This document shows, one piece after another, positions 1 to 7,726 of a DNA stretch of 42,092 bases. The number at the start of each line of letters is the position of its first letter. Position 1 is the stretch's first letter. A program made the translations under genes and the position numbers. The stretch is from a virus. The notes under the pieces were generated by a model. It had not been told where the DNA came from, did no database searches, and worked only from the letters and a program-made list of their open reading frames with translations. The stretch spans positions 1 through 42,092 of the IMG/VR virus record IMGVR_UViG_3300022821_000042. The stretch is one strand, 5' to 3'.

Positions 1-138
1 GGAAAACGAATCTCAGCAGTTGGTAAAACATTAGATCAAATAGCAATTAATACATTGGAAATTGAAGGGAAGATAGAGGGTATGCGTTATTTATTAGAAG
101 AAGCATATCGATTAGCAAGAGAACAACCTAAAGAATAA
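1..138 (+). CDS. C-terminal part of small head-module protein (starts at 41804)
   Basis: This is the 3' end of the gene that begins at 41804 at the other end of the window, open from base 1 in frame 1. The 45 residues seen here are predicted helical and end in QPKE. The right-hand copy ends in QSN, so the two copies are alleles of one gene. It lies between the portal gene and the next head-module gene, a place where small neck or accessory proteins are common. I do not recognise the family. Confidence 0.8.
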   Translation, partial: GKRISAVGKTLDQIAINTLEIEGKIEGMRYLLEEAYRLAREQPKE

Positions 139-186
139 TATATGGAAAAAGGAGAAAAAGAAAAACAAGAAGAATCAAAGTTCGAT
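1..186. repeat. Left copy of the end redundancy (circular overlap)
   Basis: This stretch recurs at 41906-42092. The first 126 bases are identical in both copies. They then differ around 127-139 (a substitution, a few changes and one extra base in the right copy) and agree again through the start of the next gene. The likely meaning is that the contig closes into a circle. A replicated terminal repeat should be identical, so the mismatch suggests strain variation in a mixed population or an assembly join between variants. Confidence 0.9.
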
Positions 187-561
187 GAGTACCGTGATAT
201 GAGTATCCCACTTCAAGGAGGTGGACAGATCGATATTACAGTCAATTGGAACAAAGAAGTTACACCAAGTAAGTATATTAAACTTAAATGGGATGACAAA
301 GAAGGTGTTGTATGGCGTGGTGATCTCCACAATATAATGTTGATGCTTGCTAACCTCGCGCAACAAAAGGAATTGATACAAAAAGACTTCGCTAGTGTAA
401 AGAGTTATGATACAATACTAGGAATAAAGGCTCATAGAGCTGTTGAAGTAGGAGAAGAGTTGAAGATTGCCTGCACAATACAATACGATCCAAATGGCAT
501 GAGAGAGCCAAAGATCTTTACAACAGGTAAGACTCCAATTAAATCTCAGTTTGAAATATAA
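142..561 (+). CDS. Hypothetical protein of the head module
   Basis: The 139-residue protein has a charged Lys/Glu-rich N-terminus (about residues 1-17) and then a mixed alpha/beta globular part with no motif I recognise. It starts three bases after the preceding stop, with no SD sequence, like most genes here. Its first 15 codons are repeated at 42048-42092. It sits between the portal gene and the scaffold/capsid genes on the same strand, so a role in virion assembly is likely, but this is inferred from position alone. There is no signal peptide or membrane segment. Confidence 0.75.
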   Translation: MEKGEKEKQEESKFDEYRDMSIPLQGGGQIDITVNWNKEVTPSKYIKLKWDDKEGVVWRGDLHNIMLMLANLAQQKELIQKDFASVKSYDTILGIKAHRAVEVGEELKIACTIQYDPNGMREPKIFTTGKTPIKSQFEI

Positions 562-575
562 TTAATAAGAACATT

Positions 576-1199
576 ATGAAATGTCCACATTGTGATAAAG
601 AATACAAAAGAGAGGATTTTTACAACAAACATCTAGTATCAGTTCATTCTGATATTGAACCGAATGCAACACAGTTACCGGATAGACCAGCAGATAAACC
701 GATGGAGGATGAAACAGTATCAGGTTCACCAACAGCAGATATAGATCAAGGTCCAGTAGGTAAACCAGAGGAAAACACAGAACAACCCACTCCTATTATA
801 CTTCCCACCCAACCTGAAACAAGTATAGACCCAACAAGTGATATTGATGCTGAGATAGAAGCTAAGAAGCTTAAATTAAAAGAACTTGACGACCAGATTA
901 CAGGTAAAGTAAGTTACGTTCCCGGTGAAATTCGCGCAGTAATTGATGACGTACTAGGAACCGAGTTTGAAGCAGAAGTAAACACTCGATCTGATATGCC
1001 AGTATTTGAACTAACAATCTATGTACCAGACGAATACTCATCACTTCCAAAAGAAGAGAAGGAAATGATTGGCGGACGAGATAAGAGATTTATAGTAATT
1101 AAGAATAATGAAGGAGTCGATGGAACTCGTAACTACTGTAAGCTCGTAAAACAAAATATAAAACAAAACATGGAAGAAAGAATTAAACAACCATCATAA
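576..1199 (+). CDS. C2H2 zinc-finger protein of the head module
   Basis: The 207-residue protein opens with a classical C2H2 finger: two Cys in CPHC at residues 3-6 and two His in the segment KHLVSVH about 12-18 residues later. A Pro/Thr/Glu-rich linker follows (about residues 28-90), then a short charged helix and a globular C-terminal domain (about 105-207). The finger suggests nucleic-acid or protein binding; the C-terminal domain is unknown to me. It lies 14 bases downstream of its neighbour in the portal-to-capsid interval. A classical C2H2 finger is unusual among phage head genes. Confidence 0.75.
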   Translation: MKCPHCDKEYKREDFYNKHLVSVHSDIEPNATQLPDRPADKPMEDETVSGSPTADIDQGPVGKPEENTEQPTPIILPTQPETSIDPTSDIDAEIEAKKLKLKELDDQITGKVSYVPGEIRAVIDDVLGTEFEAEVNTRSDMPVFELTIYVPDEYSSLPKEEKEMIGGRDKRFIVIKNNEGVDGTRNYCKLVKQNIKQNMEERIKQPS

Positions 1200-1240
1200 A
1201 TAAATAATCAATATAACCCAATTTGAAGGGAGGTGACAAT

Positions 1241-1588
1241 ATGAAGAAAATTAATCTAAATGTAGGGGAGATACTATCAGCACGATTGATAGTTAATGAA
1301 GTAAAAGGACTACTATCAGAAATTCGTAAGGCGTTAAAAATACTTGATAAAATCGAATTAACAGAAGCAGAACATAAAACTGTCGGAATGACAGAAGCTA
1401 CAGGTGGTCAGATTTCTTGGAAAGATCAAAAATTTACCAAAGAAGTTGAACTATCAGACGAACAAGTTGAACTTATGAAGATTCAATTGAAAGGAAAAGC
1501 AGATTTTTCAGTAGTAGGTGCTCAATATGCAGTATCACTAGCTGAAAAACTTGACCCTGAAATGTTCAAAGAAGAAGATAAAAAATAA
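1241..1588 (+). CDS. Hypothetical small head-module protein
   Basis: I place the start at the ATG at 1241 because a strong SD sequence, GGGAGGTG, lies just upstream. An earlier TTG at 1223 would put that SD inside the gene. The 115-residue product is mostly helical, with a Leu/Ile-rich N-terminal helix region and a charged C-terminus ending in EEDKK. I do not recognise the family. Position just before the scaffold and capsid genes suggests a structural or assembly role. This is one of very few genes in the window with a textbook SD. Confidence 0.75.
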   Translation: MKKINLNVGEILSARLIVNEVKGLLSEIRKALKILDKIELTEAEHKTVGMTEATGGQISWKDQKFTKEVELSDEQVELMKIQLKGKADFSVVGAQYAVSLAEKLDPEMFKEEDKK

Positions 1589-1790
1589 AATGCACATTAC
1601 AATTTAGTAAAGGGATACACTCCGTGTTTAGGGGAGCTCGCTGAAGCCTGTCTAACACACGTCTTAATTTAGTATCCCTTTATTAGGTTCGTGTTTTAGA
1701 TAGGTTCCGGTGAGTTTCTCTCGCGGGAGCTTATTTAATTTATTCAATACGCTGGCCACTTCATGCCAGTATAAAAGGAAGAGAAAACGT
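1589..1790 (+). other. Structured leader ahead of the scaffold gene
   Basis: This 200-base gap has no convincing gene. Bases 1608-1618 pair perfectly with 1672-1682 (11 bp), enclosing a 53-base loop that can itself pair (GTGTT at 1624-1628 with AACAC at 1654-1658). A second hairpin, CTGGC at 1752-1756 with GCCAG at 1765-1769, ends about 20 bases before the scaffold start. There is no T-run, so this is not a simple terminator. It could be an RNA regulating scaffold/capsid expression or a processing site. Confidence 0.5.
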
Positions 1791-2672
1791 ATGGGCGATA
1801 TAATTAACAATCCTGAGTTTGATACCTCAGGGACATTAGAGGAAGAGAAACAAGAGGAGAGCGAAGAAACTCCAGTCGAATCTTCCGACGACGAACAAAC
1901 CGATCCCAATGCCGAACCTCAAGAAGACGACACTTCTGAAGAATCATCAGAGGAAGATGAAGTTAACGAAGAGGAAGAGGATGCTGACGAAGCCGTTGAA
2001 GGTGGAGACAGTGAGGGAGATGATAGTACAGACGATGACGATGAGGACGAAGAGACAACTGGTCTATTAAACCAGAAACAGAAACTCAGAGATGAGATTT
2101 CTGACCTTCGTAGGGAAAGGAGATCGGAACGTGGAGATGATAGGTTACCTAAACAGGTTGGCCCACAAACGACTCAACCCCAAGAAAAACCTCAACCTGA
2201 TGACGACCTAAGCGATTATGATGCTGAAGAGATCGAAAGACTCGACAAATTCTTAAAAGTTAAAGGATACGTCAAAAAGGGTGACATACAAGCCACCCAA
2301 CAGGAAGACATCGAAGGAGAAGCACTCAGCACATTCATGGATACACATCCTGAATATGATGACGATGATTTATGGGCAAAATTCAGGGAGGAATCGCGTT
2401 TCTACGCAAGACCAACCGAGATGAAGCCTTCTGAATCGAGAAAATGGTACAAGACATTGTTTAGTAAAATTCACAATTCTATATCAGGTGATTCTTCGTC
2501 TAAGACTTCACAGAAAGAAATCAGCAAGAAAAAAGACACTATAAAGCGAGCCGGTGTCGGAGCTGATAAAGGTGGAGGTACTACCAAGGTCACAAGTTCA
2601 AAAAAAGGAGTCTCAGATAAAGACCGGCAACATATGCAGGGCTGGGATGACAAAGAACTTGATGATATGTAA
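1791..2672 (+). CDS. Putative scaffolding protein
   Basis: The 293-residue protein starts at the ATG at 1791, preceded by AGGAAGAG; upstream in-frame codons cover the structured leader and are not likely translated. Residues about 1-95 are extremely acidic with long Glu/Asp/Ser runs. A charged helical or coiled-coil segment follows (QKLRDEISDLRRERRSE region), then a Pro/Gln linker and a more basic Lys/Ser-rich C-terminus. An acidic, helical, low-complexity protein directly before the capsid genes is typical of phage scaffolds, whose C-terminus usually contacts the capsid protein. The function is inferred from composition and position. Confidence 0.7.
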   Translation: MGDIINNPEFDTSGTLEEEKQEESEETPVESSDDEQTDPNAEPQEDDTSEESSEEDEVNEEEEDADEAVEGGDSEGDDSTDDDDEDEETTGLLNQKQKLRDEISDLRRERRSERGDDRLPKQVGPQTTQPQEKPQPDDDLSDYDAEEIERLDKFLKVKGYVKKGDIQATQQEDIEGEALSTFMDTHPEYDDDDLWAKFREESRFYARPTEMKPSESRKWYKTLFSKIHNSISGDSSSKTSQKEISKKKDTIKRAGVGADKGGGTTKVTSSKKGVSDKDRQHMQGWDDKELDDM

Positions 2673-2695
2673 CTTACTAACTTAACGCTAAAACT

Positions 2696-3142
2696 ATGCC
2701 AGCATTTGAAATTATCGCCGATGGCGGTGACACAGCAAATGTCAAAGAGGTGACTGTTGCTTCAATAACAGCATCTGCAGGCGATCTATTAGAATTAGAA
2801 GTTGGAGCAACAGCATGGACTGTTGCAGCTGCTACTACAGAGAATTGGCAACGATTAGGAATCCTTATGGGAGACTTAACAACTGCTGATACTACTGCAG
2901 AAGTTAAAGAATTATCAGATGGTATGACAATTCGAGCAACTTCAACCAACAACAGTTCGACATCAGACAATGGTGATCGAATGGTTCTATCTTCAAAAAG
3001 TGCAGTGAATAACACTGGCACTGACAGTACAGCCGAAGAAGCTGTTTTCATTCAAGAAAACGCATCTGGAGTCACTGGAGACAAGAAGATTACAGGTCGC
3101 TTCATTCTTGGTGGACAAGGCGTTAATCCTGATGCCGCTTAA
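2696..3142 (+). CDS. Putative capsid decoration or head protein
   Basis: The 148-residue protein is rich in Thr, Ala and Val, with a beta-strand-like pattern and no Cys. It sits 23 bases after the scaffold gene and 13 before the major capsid gene. Small beta-rich proteins at this place are commonly head-decoration (cement) proteins, and this is my best reading. No catalytic motif, signal peptide or membrane segment is visible. No SD precedes the ATG. An alternative is a head-fibre or capsid maturation cofactor. Confidence 0.6.
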   Translation: MPAFEIIADGGDTANVKEVTVASITASAGDLLELEVGATAWTVAAATTENWQRLGILMGDLTTADTTAEVKELSDGMTIRATSTNNSSTSDNGDRMVLSSKSAVNNTGTDSTAEEAVFIQENASGVTGDKKITGRFILGGQGVNPDAA

Positions 3143-3155
3143 TAAAAACTAACTT

Positions 3156-4151
3156 ATGAGTCTTACAATAGGAAAAGCTGCAGATCTTATTAACAAAGCT
3201 GTTAATAAAATCTGGCTCAAGGCTAGCGAGAAAGGTACAGAAGATTTCAAGAAGTATGCCGGAGTAGAAACCGGAGTAACAGATTACTACTTCAAAGATT
3301 CTTCACTTTCTGGATTAGGTTATGCGTCTAGGATTATAGAGGATGCTGTAATTACAGAACAGACACCAGTACAAGGTTTTGATCAAACTTATACTCAAGT
3401 AAACTACGGATCTTTTATGTCGTTTTCCGAGAAAATGTGGAAATTCGGTATAAAGAAACGTGATCTTGAGAAGGTAACGAACGAAGCTTTCGCTGCGTGT
3501 TCTGACTTACGTGAACAACTTTTCGCAGAAAGATTAGAGAATGCTTTTGCAACTTCTTACACTCATTCCGATGAGGGTGGAAATTTCTCAGTAGCTACTG
3601 CAGGTGGAAACACTGTAGAGCTGATCTCTAATTCTCAAACACGAGAAGACGGTGGAACGGTAAATAATAACCGTATCACTGATGGCACGACTGTAAATAT
3701 GGCACTCGACTACGCCGGTTTGAAGGCTGCTCATAGGACTGCTTCTTTAATGAAGAGCCCTAAGGGTAAACCTTTGAACATAAATCTTGACACTATCGTA
3801 GTTGCACGTGGTTCCGCGAATCACTTCAAAGCAATCGAATTGCTTGGTGCAATTAAGAAGGGCAAGATGCCAGAATCCTTTGACAACGATGGCGCGGGTG
3901 TAATGGGGTATCAAATACTCCCATTAGCACACTGGGTAAGCAACACTGGTTATTGGTATATGATCGATTCCGCTCAAAAGAGTGGTCGTTATCCTTCATT
4001 GATGTACTTTGAAGCTCAAGGTATTCAAAAAGAAGGCCCTAACATTGTCTTTAAGACAGGTCAAATCCAACACAAAGCCAGCATGTGGTTTGCTTATGGT
4101 CACAATGACTATCGCAATATTGTCGGTTCAAAAGGAACAGACGCCGCTTAA
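3156..4151 (+). CDS. Major capsid protein
   Basis: The 331-residue product has the size and build of HK97-fold capsid proteins without a protease prodomain: an N-terminal helix, an extended loop region (about residues 45-85, with YTQVNYGSFMSFSEKMWKFG), a long central helix (about 100-130) and a beta-rich C-terminal half ending near NDYRNIVGSK. It follows the scaffold and decoration genes in the standard head order. The capsid call rests on length, layout and context rather than a catalytic motif. No separate maturation protease gene is visible nearby. Confidence 0.85.
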   Translation: MSLTIGKAADLINKAVNKIWLKASEKGTEDFKKYAGVETGVTDYYFKDSSLSGLGYASRIIEDAVITEQTPVQGFDQTYTQVNYGSFMSFSEKMWKFGIKKRDLEKVTNEAFAACSDLREQLFAERLENAFATSYTHSDEGGNFSVATAGGNTVELISNSQTREDGGTVNNNRITDGTTVNMALDYAGLKAAHRTASLMKSPKGKPLNINLDTIVVARGSANHFKAIELLGAIKKGKMPESFDNDGAGVMGYQILPLAHWVSNTGYWYMIDSAQKSGRYPSLMYFEAQGIQKEGPNIVFKTGQIQHKASMWFAYGHNDYRNIVGSKGTDAA

Positions 4152-4322
4152 CAGCCTTGATATTTGGAGTGTTATCACAGCTCTTTTACTCAATGTGGTA
4201 GAAGTTATGGGGTTCTTCTCTAAAAACCCCAATCTAATTAATTCAGATGAGAACGCTTTAAGGAAATTAGCAGGGCATGCTAATCCAAACCGAAGGCTAC
4301 TCGTCTTAGAAAGGTCAAAAAT
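4152..4322 (+). other. Structured leader before the intron-split tail gene
   Basis: No gene is evident. Three helices can be drawn. TGGGGTT at 4208-4214 pairs with 4225-4231. AGATGAG at 4245-4251 pairs with CTCGTCT at 4300-4306 (one G-T wobble) and encloses a perfect 7-bp hairpin, ATTAGCA at 4266-4272 with TGCTAAT at 4278-4284. The last helix ends 16 bases before the ATG at 4323, next to AAAGG, a weak SD. It may be a capsid terminator followed by a translational control element. Confidence 0.45.
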
Positions 4323-4556
4323 ATGCCAACAATAGATACAAATCCCTTCACAGGGATACGAAACCTGAACTTAAAGGAAGGTATACTTAGGTTTGCCGAT
4401 ACTTTTAGTTCAAACCCTGTATCAAACGATACAGCAGGATATAGTCTCTACATCAATAGCTCAGGAAGTCTAGTTTATTGGGATGGTTCTACAACAACAA
4501 CTCTTGGTGCTGCAGGTGCTGTCTCAAACTTTAGTCTAAATGATGCATACGACGAT
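4323..4556 (+). CDS. Tail/virion protein, exon 1
   Basis: These 78 codons encode the N-terminus of a virion protein and run straight into a stop (TAA at 4557) just past the exon end. The last residues, DAYDD, join in frame with GSTITVD at the start of exon 2, giving a continuous segment of the kind seen in phage structural proteins. The 5' splice site after T4556 is supported by a seven-pair P1 helix between exon bases 4550-4556 and intron bases 4565-4571, with the expected U-G pair at the cut site. The spliced product would be 554 residues. Confidence 0.8.
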
Positions 4557-4679
4557 TAATTCTAGTTGTCGAAAAATCTTCTCTGATTAATGGGGAAAGT
4601 CCTGAAGAGGATAACCCTCAAGAACCTTTACATCAAAATAGCTTGTATTCGTCCACTACTGAGTGTATAATAAGATTAT

Positions 4680-5114
4680 ATGAATAAATATGAATTATCT
4701 TATTTTGCTGGTTTAATGGATGGAGAGGGATGTTTCAATATAAACTTCAATAAGAAGAGAAACACCTATCAAGCTCGCCTTACTATGTCTAACACTGATA
4801 CTAATTTAGTTGAGTGGTGTAGAGATAGAGTCGGTGGTAAAATATACCTCCGCAAAAAATATGCTGTTCACCATAAAGATAAATATGAGTGGATGTCGTG
4901 GGGCGATAAAGATACATTATTAAAGTTACTACAAGAGACACTTCCGTTTCTTGTAGGAAAACGTGAGCAGTGTAAAACTCTAATTCGTTTTCAGAAAACC
5001 TTGAATAGAAAAGGTGAAAATAAAAGAATTAAAGAGTCTGACAAAAAGCAACGTGAATTACTTTATAAACGTATTAAAATTTTGAATGCTAATGGGCTTG
5101 CAACGACTGAGTGA
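4680..5114 (+). CDS. LAGLIDADG homing endonuclease in the group I intron
   Basis: The 144-residue protein has one LAGLIDADG motif near the N-terminus (YFAGLMDGEGCF, about residues 8-19), with the acidic residues that bind metal at the active site. A single motif implies action as a homodimer. Such enzymes cut intron-less alleles at or near the insertion site so that the intron is copied in. The gene has no SD. Its last codons (GLATTE and the TGA stop) overlap the intron P7 strand, so coding and ribozyme sequence share bases. Confidence 0.88.
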   Translation: MNKYELSYFAGLMDGEGCFNINFNKKRNTYQARLTMSNTDTNLVEWCRDRVGGKIYLRKKYAVHHKDKYEWMSWGDKDTLLKLLQETLPFLVGKREQCKTLIRFQKTLNRKGENKRIKESDKKQRELLYKRIKILNANGLATTE

Positions 5115-5246
5115 GAAGACCCTTAAAAGGGAAGCGACAGTCTGAACTCTACGTATAACAATATGAAGGTAGAGAGAGAAACCCGAAGAGGTTTCTCCGC
5201 ACATTAAAAACTTGATTTATTACGAAGATGGTACTATAATGTTTAT

Positions 5247-5777
5247 ATGGTAAAAGGCAGTAAACATACAAAAGAATCATTAAGGAAAATAAGTATTAGT
5301 CAATCTAATCGCAATATTGTAGCTTGGAATAAAGGTACAAAAGGGATTATGAAAGCTAATAAAACATCTTTTAGCAAAGGACATACTCCTCCTCATAAAG
5401 GGGAGAAGTTACGACCTGAAGCTATAGAGAATATTCGAAAAGCACATCTTCTAAGTAATAAGGGTAAAGGAAAAAACCATTATAATTGGAAAGGTGGAAT
5501 CACTGAAGAAAATCACAAAATAAGAACTTCGGTGGCATATAGAGAATTTAGAATGGGAGTATTAAGAAGAGATAGATTTACTTGTATAAAATGTGGTTAT
5601 AAAAGTAAAGGAAGTCAATGTAAAGACATTGTAGTAGACCACATAAAGCCATTCTCCCTTTATCCAAAATTACGTCTCGTTATATCTAACGGGCGTACCT
5701 TATGTAAAAAATGTGATTATAAATATGGGTATAACTATCATAGGGATAAAAATAAAATCAAGTTTAATGTGAAGTAA
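5247..5777 (+). CDS. NUMOD3/HNH homing endonuclease in the same intron
   Basis: The N-terminal half (about residues 1-90) contains NUMOD3-type DNA-binding repeats, seen as GSKHTKESLRKIS, GHTPPHKGEKL and NHYNWKGG. The C-terminal part (about 95-170) is an HNH nuclease: FTCIKCGYKS zinc pair, VVDHIKPF with the catalytic His, an N-containing segment, and LCKKCDYKYGYNYH. It ends eight bases before the 3' splice site. Its family differs from that of the LAGLIDADG gene upstream, so the intron has acquired two mobility genes, or one replaced the other and the older persists. Confidence 0.85.
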   Translation: MVKGSKHTKESLRKISISQSNRNIVAWNKGTKGIMKANKTSFSKGHTPPHKGEKLRPEAIENIRKAHLLSNKGKGKNHYNWKGGITEENHKIRTSVAYREFRMGVLRRDRFTCIKCGYKSKGSQCKDIVVDHIKPFSLYPKLRLVISNGRTLCKKCDYKYGYNYHRDKNKIKFNVK

Positions 5778-5785
5778 CAAAATTG

Positions 5786-7216
5786 GGAAGTACAATTACT
5801 GTTGATACCGGGACTATTACTCTTGATGCTAATATCACAGCCCCAGCCCTTACGATTTCACAATCTGGGTCTGGTGGAGATATTCTAGGTACAGCAAGTA
5901 CGTGGTCTGTTTCTAAAGCCGGTGTAGGTGTGTTTACTAAGCTCGACTTACTAGACAATGAACCAATCGAATTTGGAACTGGAAATGATGCAACGATTCA
6001 ATGGAACGGGTCATTATTGAATGTTGCAGGTGCAACAGACTTCGATGACGCTGTAACTACACAAGGTACACTCACAGTAGGAACTACATTTGTCGTAACT
6101 GGTGGAGCTGGTTCTGATGCTATTACACTTACTGCAGGAGACGTTCAGATTTCTGATGGGTCTCTTAATGTAGTGGATGGAGATACTGGTAATACAGTAA
6201 CTGTTACAAATAACACTCATAGTACTGGTTCAGCTACTACTGGTGGTGTTGTAGAATTTCAATCTACATCACTTACTACTGGTGCTTTACTTAATCTTGA
6301 GTTAACTGAAGCTACATTAAACGGTGGACAATACCTCCGTGCGTATGATGTAACTGGAACAGAAGATGTCTTCACTCTCGGTGAAGATGGTGCAATTGTT
6401 ATTAAGGGTAATGCTGCAGGCACAAACTCAATCACAATAACAGCAGGTGATATTACTCTAACTTCTGGGCACATTGTTCAGACTGCAGGTGATTTCACAA
6501 TGACAGTTGGTGATGCATTACTAAGTGATGGATCATTAACAATCATAGATGCTGATAATGCAAATACTGTTGCTGTAACTAACAACACTATTACTACAGC
6601 TGATTTAATGGATGTTAATTCAACATCTATATCAACTGGAGCTTTAGCTAAGTTCAATGCGAACGCAGCTGCTCACGATGGTGAAGTTCTTGAAGTTATC
6701 TCTGCTGGAGACACAACAAGTACACCTGTCGGTATTTCAGTTTCTATCCCATCTGTAACTACAGGTGCTGCTAGAGGACTTGAAGTAACTATGGCAGGTG
6801 CTACAACAACCGCTAAAGGTATTGTGGTAACTATGGATGCAATCACTACTGGTGATATGCTTTACCTCGATAACGGTGGAGCATCAATGACTGGTGATGG
6901 TAAGTTCATTAATTGTAACGATGACAATGCTTCTGTATTTGCTGTCGCTGCTGGTGGTAATACAACTATCGCTGGTACGTTAGCTGTAACAGGACAAATC
7001 ACTGCTGCTGCTGGAGTTCAAGGCATCTTAGGTACAACTGCTGACTTAACAGTCACAACACCTACAAGTGCAGAATTTGATACTGCCTTCGGAGCTGGGA
7101 ACAAAACCAAAGGTGGATTTACAGGAGTAGTTGAAGATAGTTCGTCAGGAGTAACATATCTTGTTGCATCTGATGGTACTACATGGCACTTCGCTCTTAT
7201 GACTGCTGCCGGTTAA
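5786..7216 (+). CDS. Tail/virion protein, exon 2
   Basis: Exon 2 contributes 476 residues to the spliced 554-residue protein. It has no sensible start of its own: a TTG at 5783 overlaps the intron end, and the first residues, GSTITVD, continue exon 1. The sequence is a long series of Thr/Ala/Gly/Val-rich beta repeats (such as ITLTAGDVQISDGSL and its variants at about residues 190-330), then a C-terminal domain ending TTWHFALMTAAG. Such beta-repeat proteins are phage fibre or head-fibre parts. The receptor is unknown. Confidence 0.8.
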   Translation, partial: GSTITVDTGTITLDANITAPALTISQSGSGGDILGTASTWSVSKAGVGVFTKLDLLDNEPIEFGTGNDATIQWNGSLLNVAGATDFDDAVTTQGTLTVGTTFVVTGGAGSDAITLTAGDVQISDGSLNVVDGDTGNTVTVTNNTHSTGSATTGGVVEFQSTSLTTGALLNLELTEATLNGGQYLRAYDVTGTEDVFTLGEDGAIVIKGNAAGTNSITITAGDITLTSGHIVQTAGDFTMTVGDALLSDGSLTIIDADNANTVAVTNNTITTADLMDVNSTSISTGALAKFNANAAAHDGEVLEVISAGDTTSTPVGISVSIPSVTTGAARGLEVTMAGATTTAKGIVVTMDAITTGDMLYLDNGGASMTGDGKFINCNDDNASVFAVAAGGNTTIAGTLAVTGQITAAAGVQGILGTTADLTVTTPTSAEFDTAFGAGNKTKGGFTGVVEDSSSGVTYLVASDGTTWHFALMTAAG

Positions 7217-7332
7217 CATTCAGGTTTTTGAATCTAGGGAGAAGTTCTTTCTCCTTAGTACAAAGGTCTTAATATAAAAAAATAAAGAAGTTAGTCACTT
7301 CTTATAAACTAATAAACTTAAATATAAAAAAG
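7217..7332. other. Intergenic gap with two hairpins
   Basis: There is no gene here. GGAGAA at 7238-7243 pairs with TTCTCC at 7249-7254, and AAGAAGT at 7285-7291 pairs with ACTTCTT at 7297-7303. Neither is followed by a T-run, so factor-independent termination is not clear. They may separate the intron-containing transcript from the next gene or act as processing sites. Confidence 0.35.
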
Positions 7333-7713
7333 ATGACAGGAGAATTATTCCCAGTTATAAATGGCTCAATAGCTACTGTAGCTGCAGCAGACGCAGCAAA
7401 AGTAAAGATTGGTGACGCAAGTGCTGTAACAATACAATTCACTCGCGCAGATCATGATTCAGGAAGTAGTAACTTCGAAGTTGAAGTTTCAAACGATGGT
7501 ACAAATTGGGTTGTATATAACAAATTGATTACAAATGCTACGAATACAAATGGAGAAACATTATTGAGAGCAGCTGCTCCAACACTTTCGTCTGATACAA
7601 GTGAAGTACATACAATATCACCTGAAGATTCATTCCAGTATCTTCGAGTATCTTACGTACGTACTACTGATGGAACTACCGATTGTGATGTCTGGGTACA
7701 AAGACGACAATAA
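7333..7713 (+). CDS. Small beta-rich virion protein
   Basis: The 126-residue protein has an Ig/FN3-like pattern of strands: VTIQFTRADHDSGSSNFEVEVSNDGTNW is the kind of segment found in phage tail and fibre proteins that contain a small carbohydrate-binding or discoidin-like fold. It is 13 bases upstream of the next tail gene and likely cotranscribed. No catalytic residues are seen. A virion role is inferred from position and composition. No SD precedes the start. Confidence 0.65.
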   Translation: MTGELFPVINGSIATVAAADAAKVKIGDASAVTIQFTRADHDSGSSNFEVEVSNDGTNWVVYNKLITNATNTNGETLLRAAAPTLSSDTSEVHTISPEDSFQYLRVSYVRTTDGTTDCDVWVQRRQ

Positions 7714-7726
7714 TTAATACAACACG

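Larger units (their letters stand above)
4557..5785 (+). ncRNA. Group I self-splicing intron carrying two endonuclease genes
   Basis: The core is recognisable by eye. P1 joins exon 4550-4556 to 4565-4571 with a U-G pair at the splice site. P7 is GACTG at 5105-5109 with CAGTC at 5138-5142, enclosing P8 (CCC 5120-5122 with GGG 5129-5131). A P9-like hairpin joins 5176-5183 to 5190-5197. P10 can form between TTCT at 4560-4563 and exon-2 GGAA at 5786-5789. The intron ends in G5785, as group I introns do. One gene sits before P7 and overlaps its 5' strand; the other lies after P9. Confidence 0.88.

Noticed and set aside
1-186. Site-specific terminal repeat of the packaged genome
   Set aside because: The two end copies are not identical, and they fall within coding sequence, so circular overlap is simpler.
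4009-4335. Open frame overlapping the end of the capsid gene and its leader
   Set aside because: It lies in another frame of the capsid gene, has unnatural composition and runs through the hairpins before 4323.
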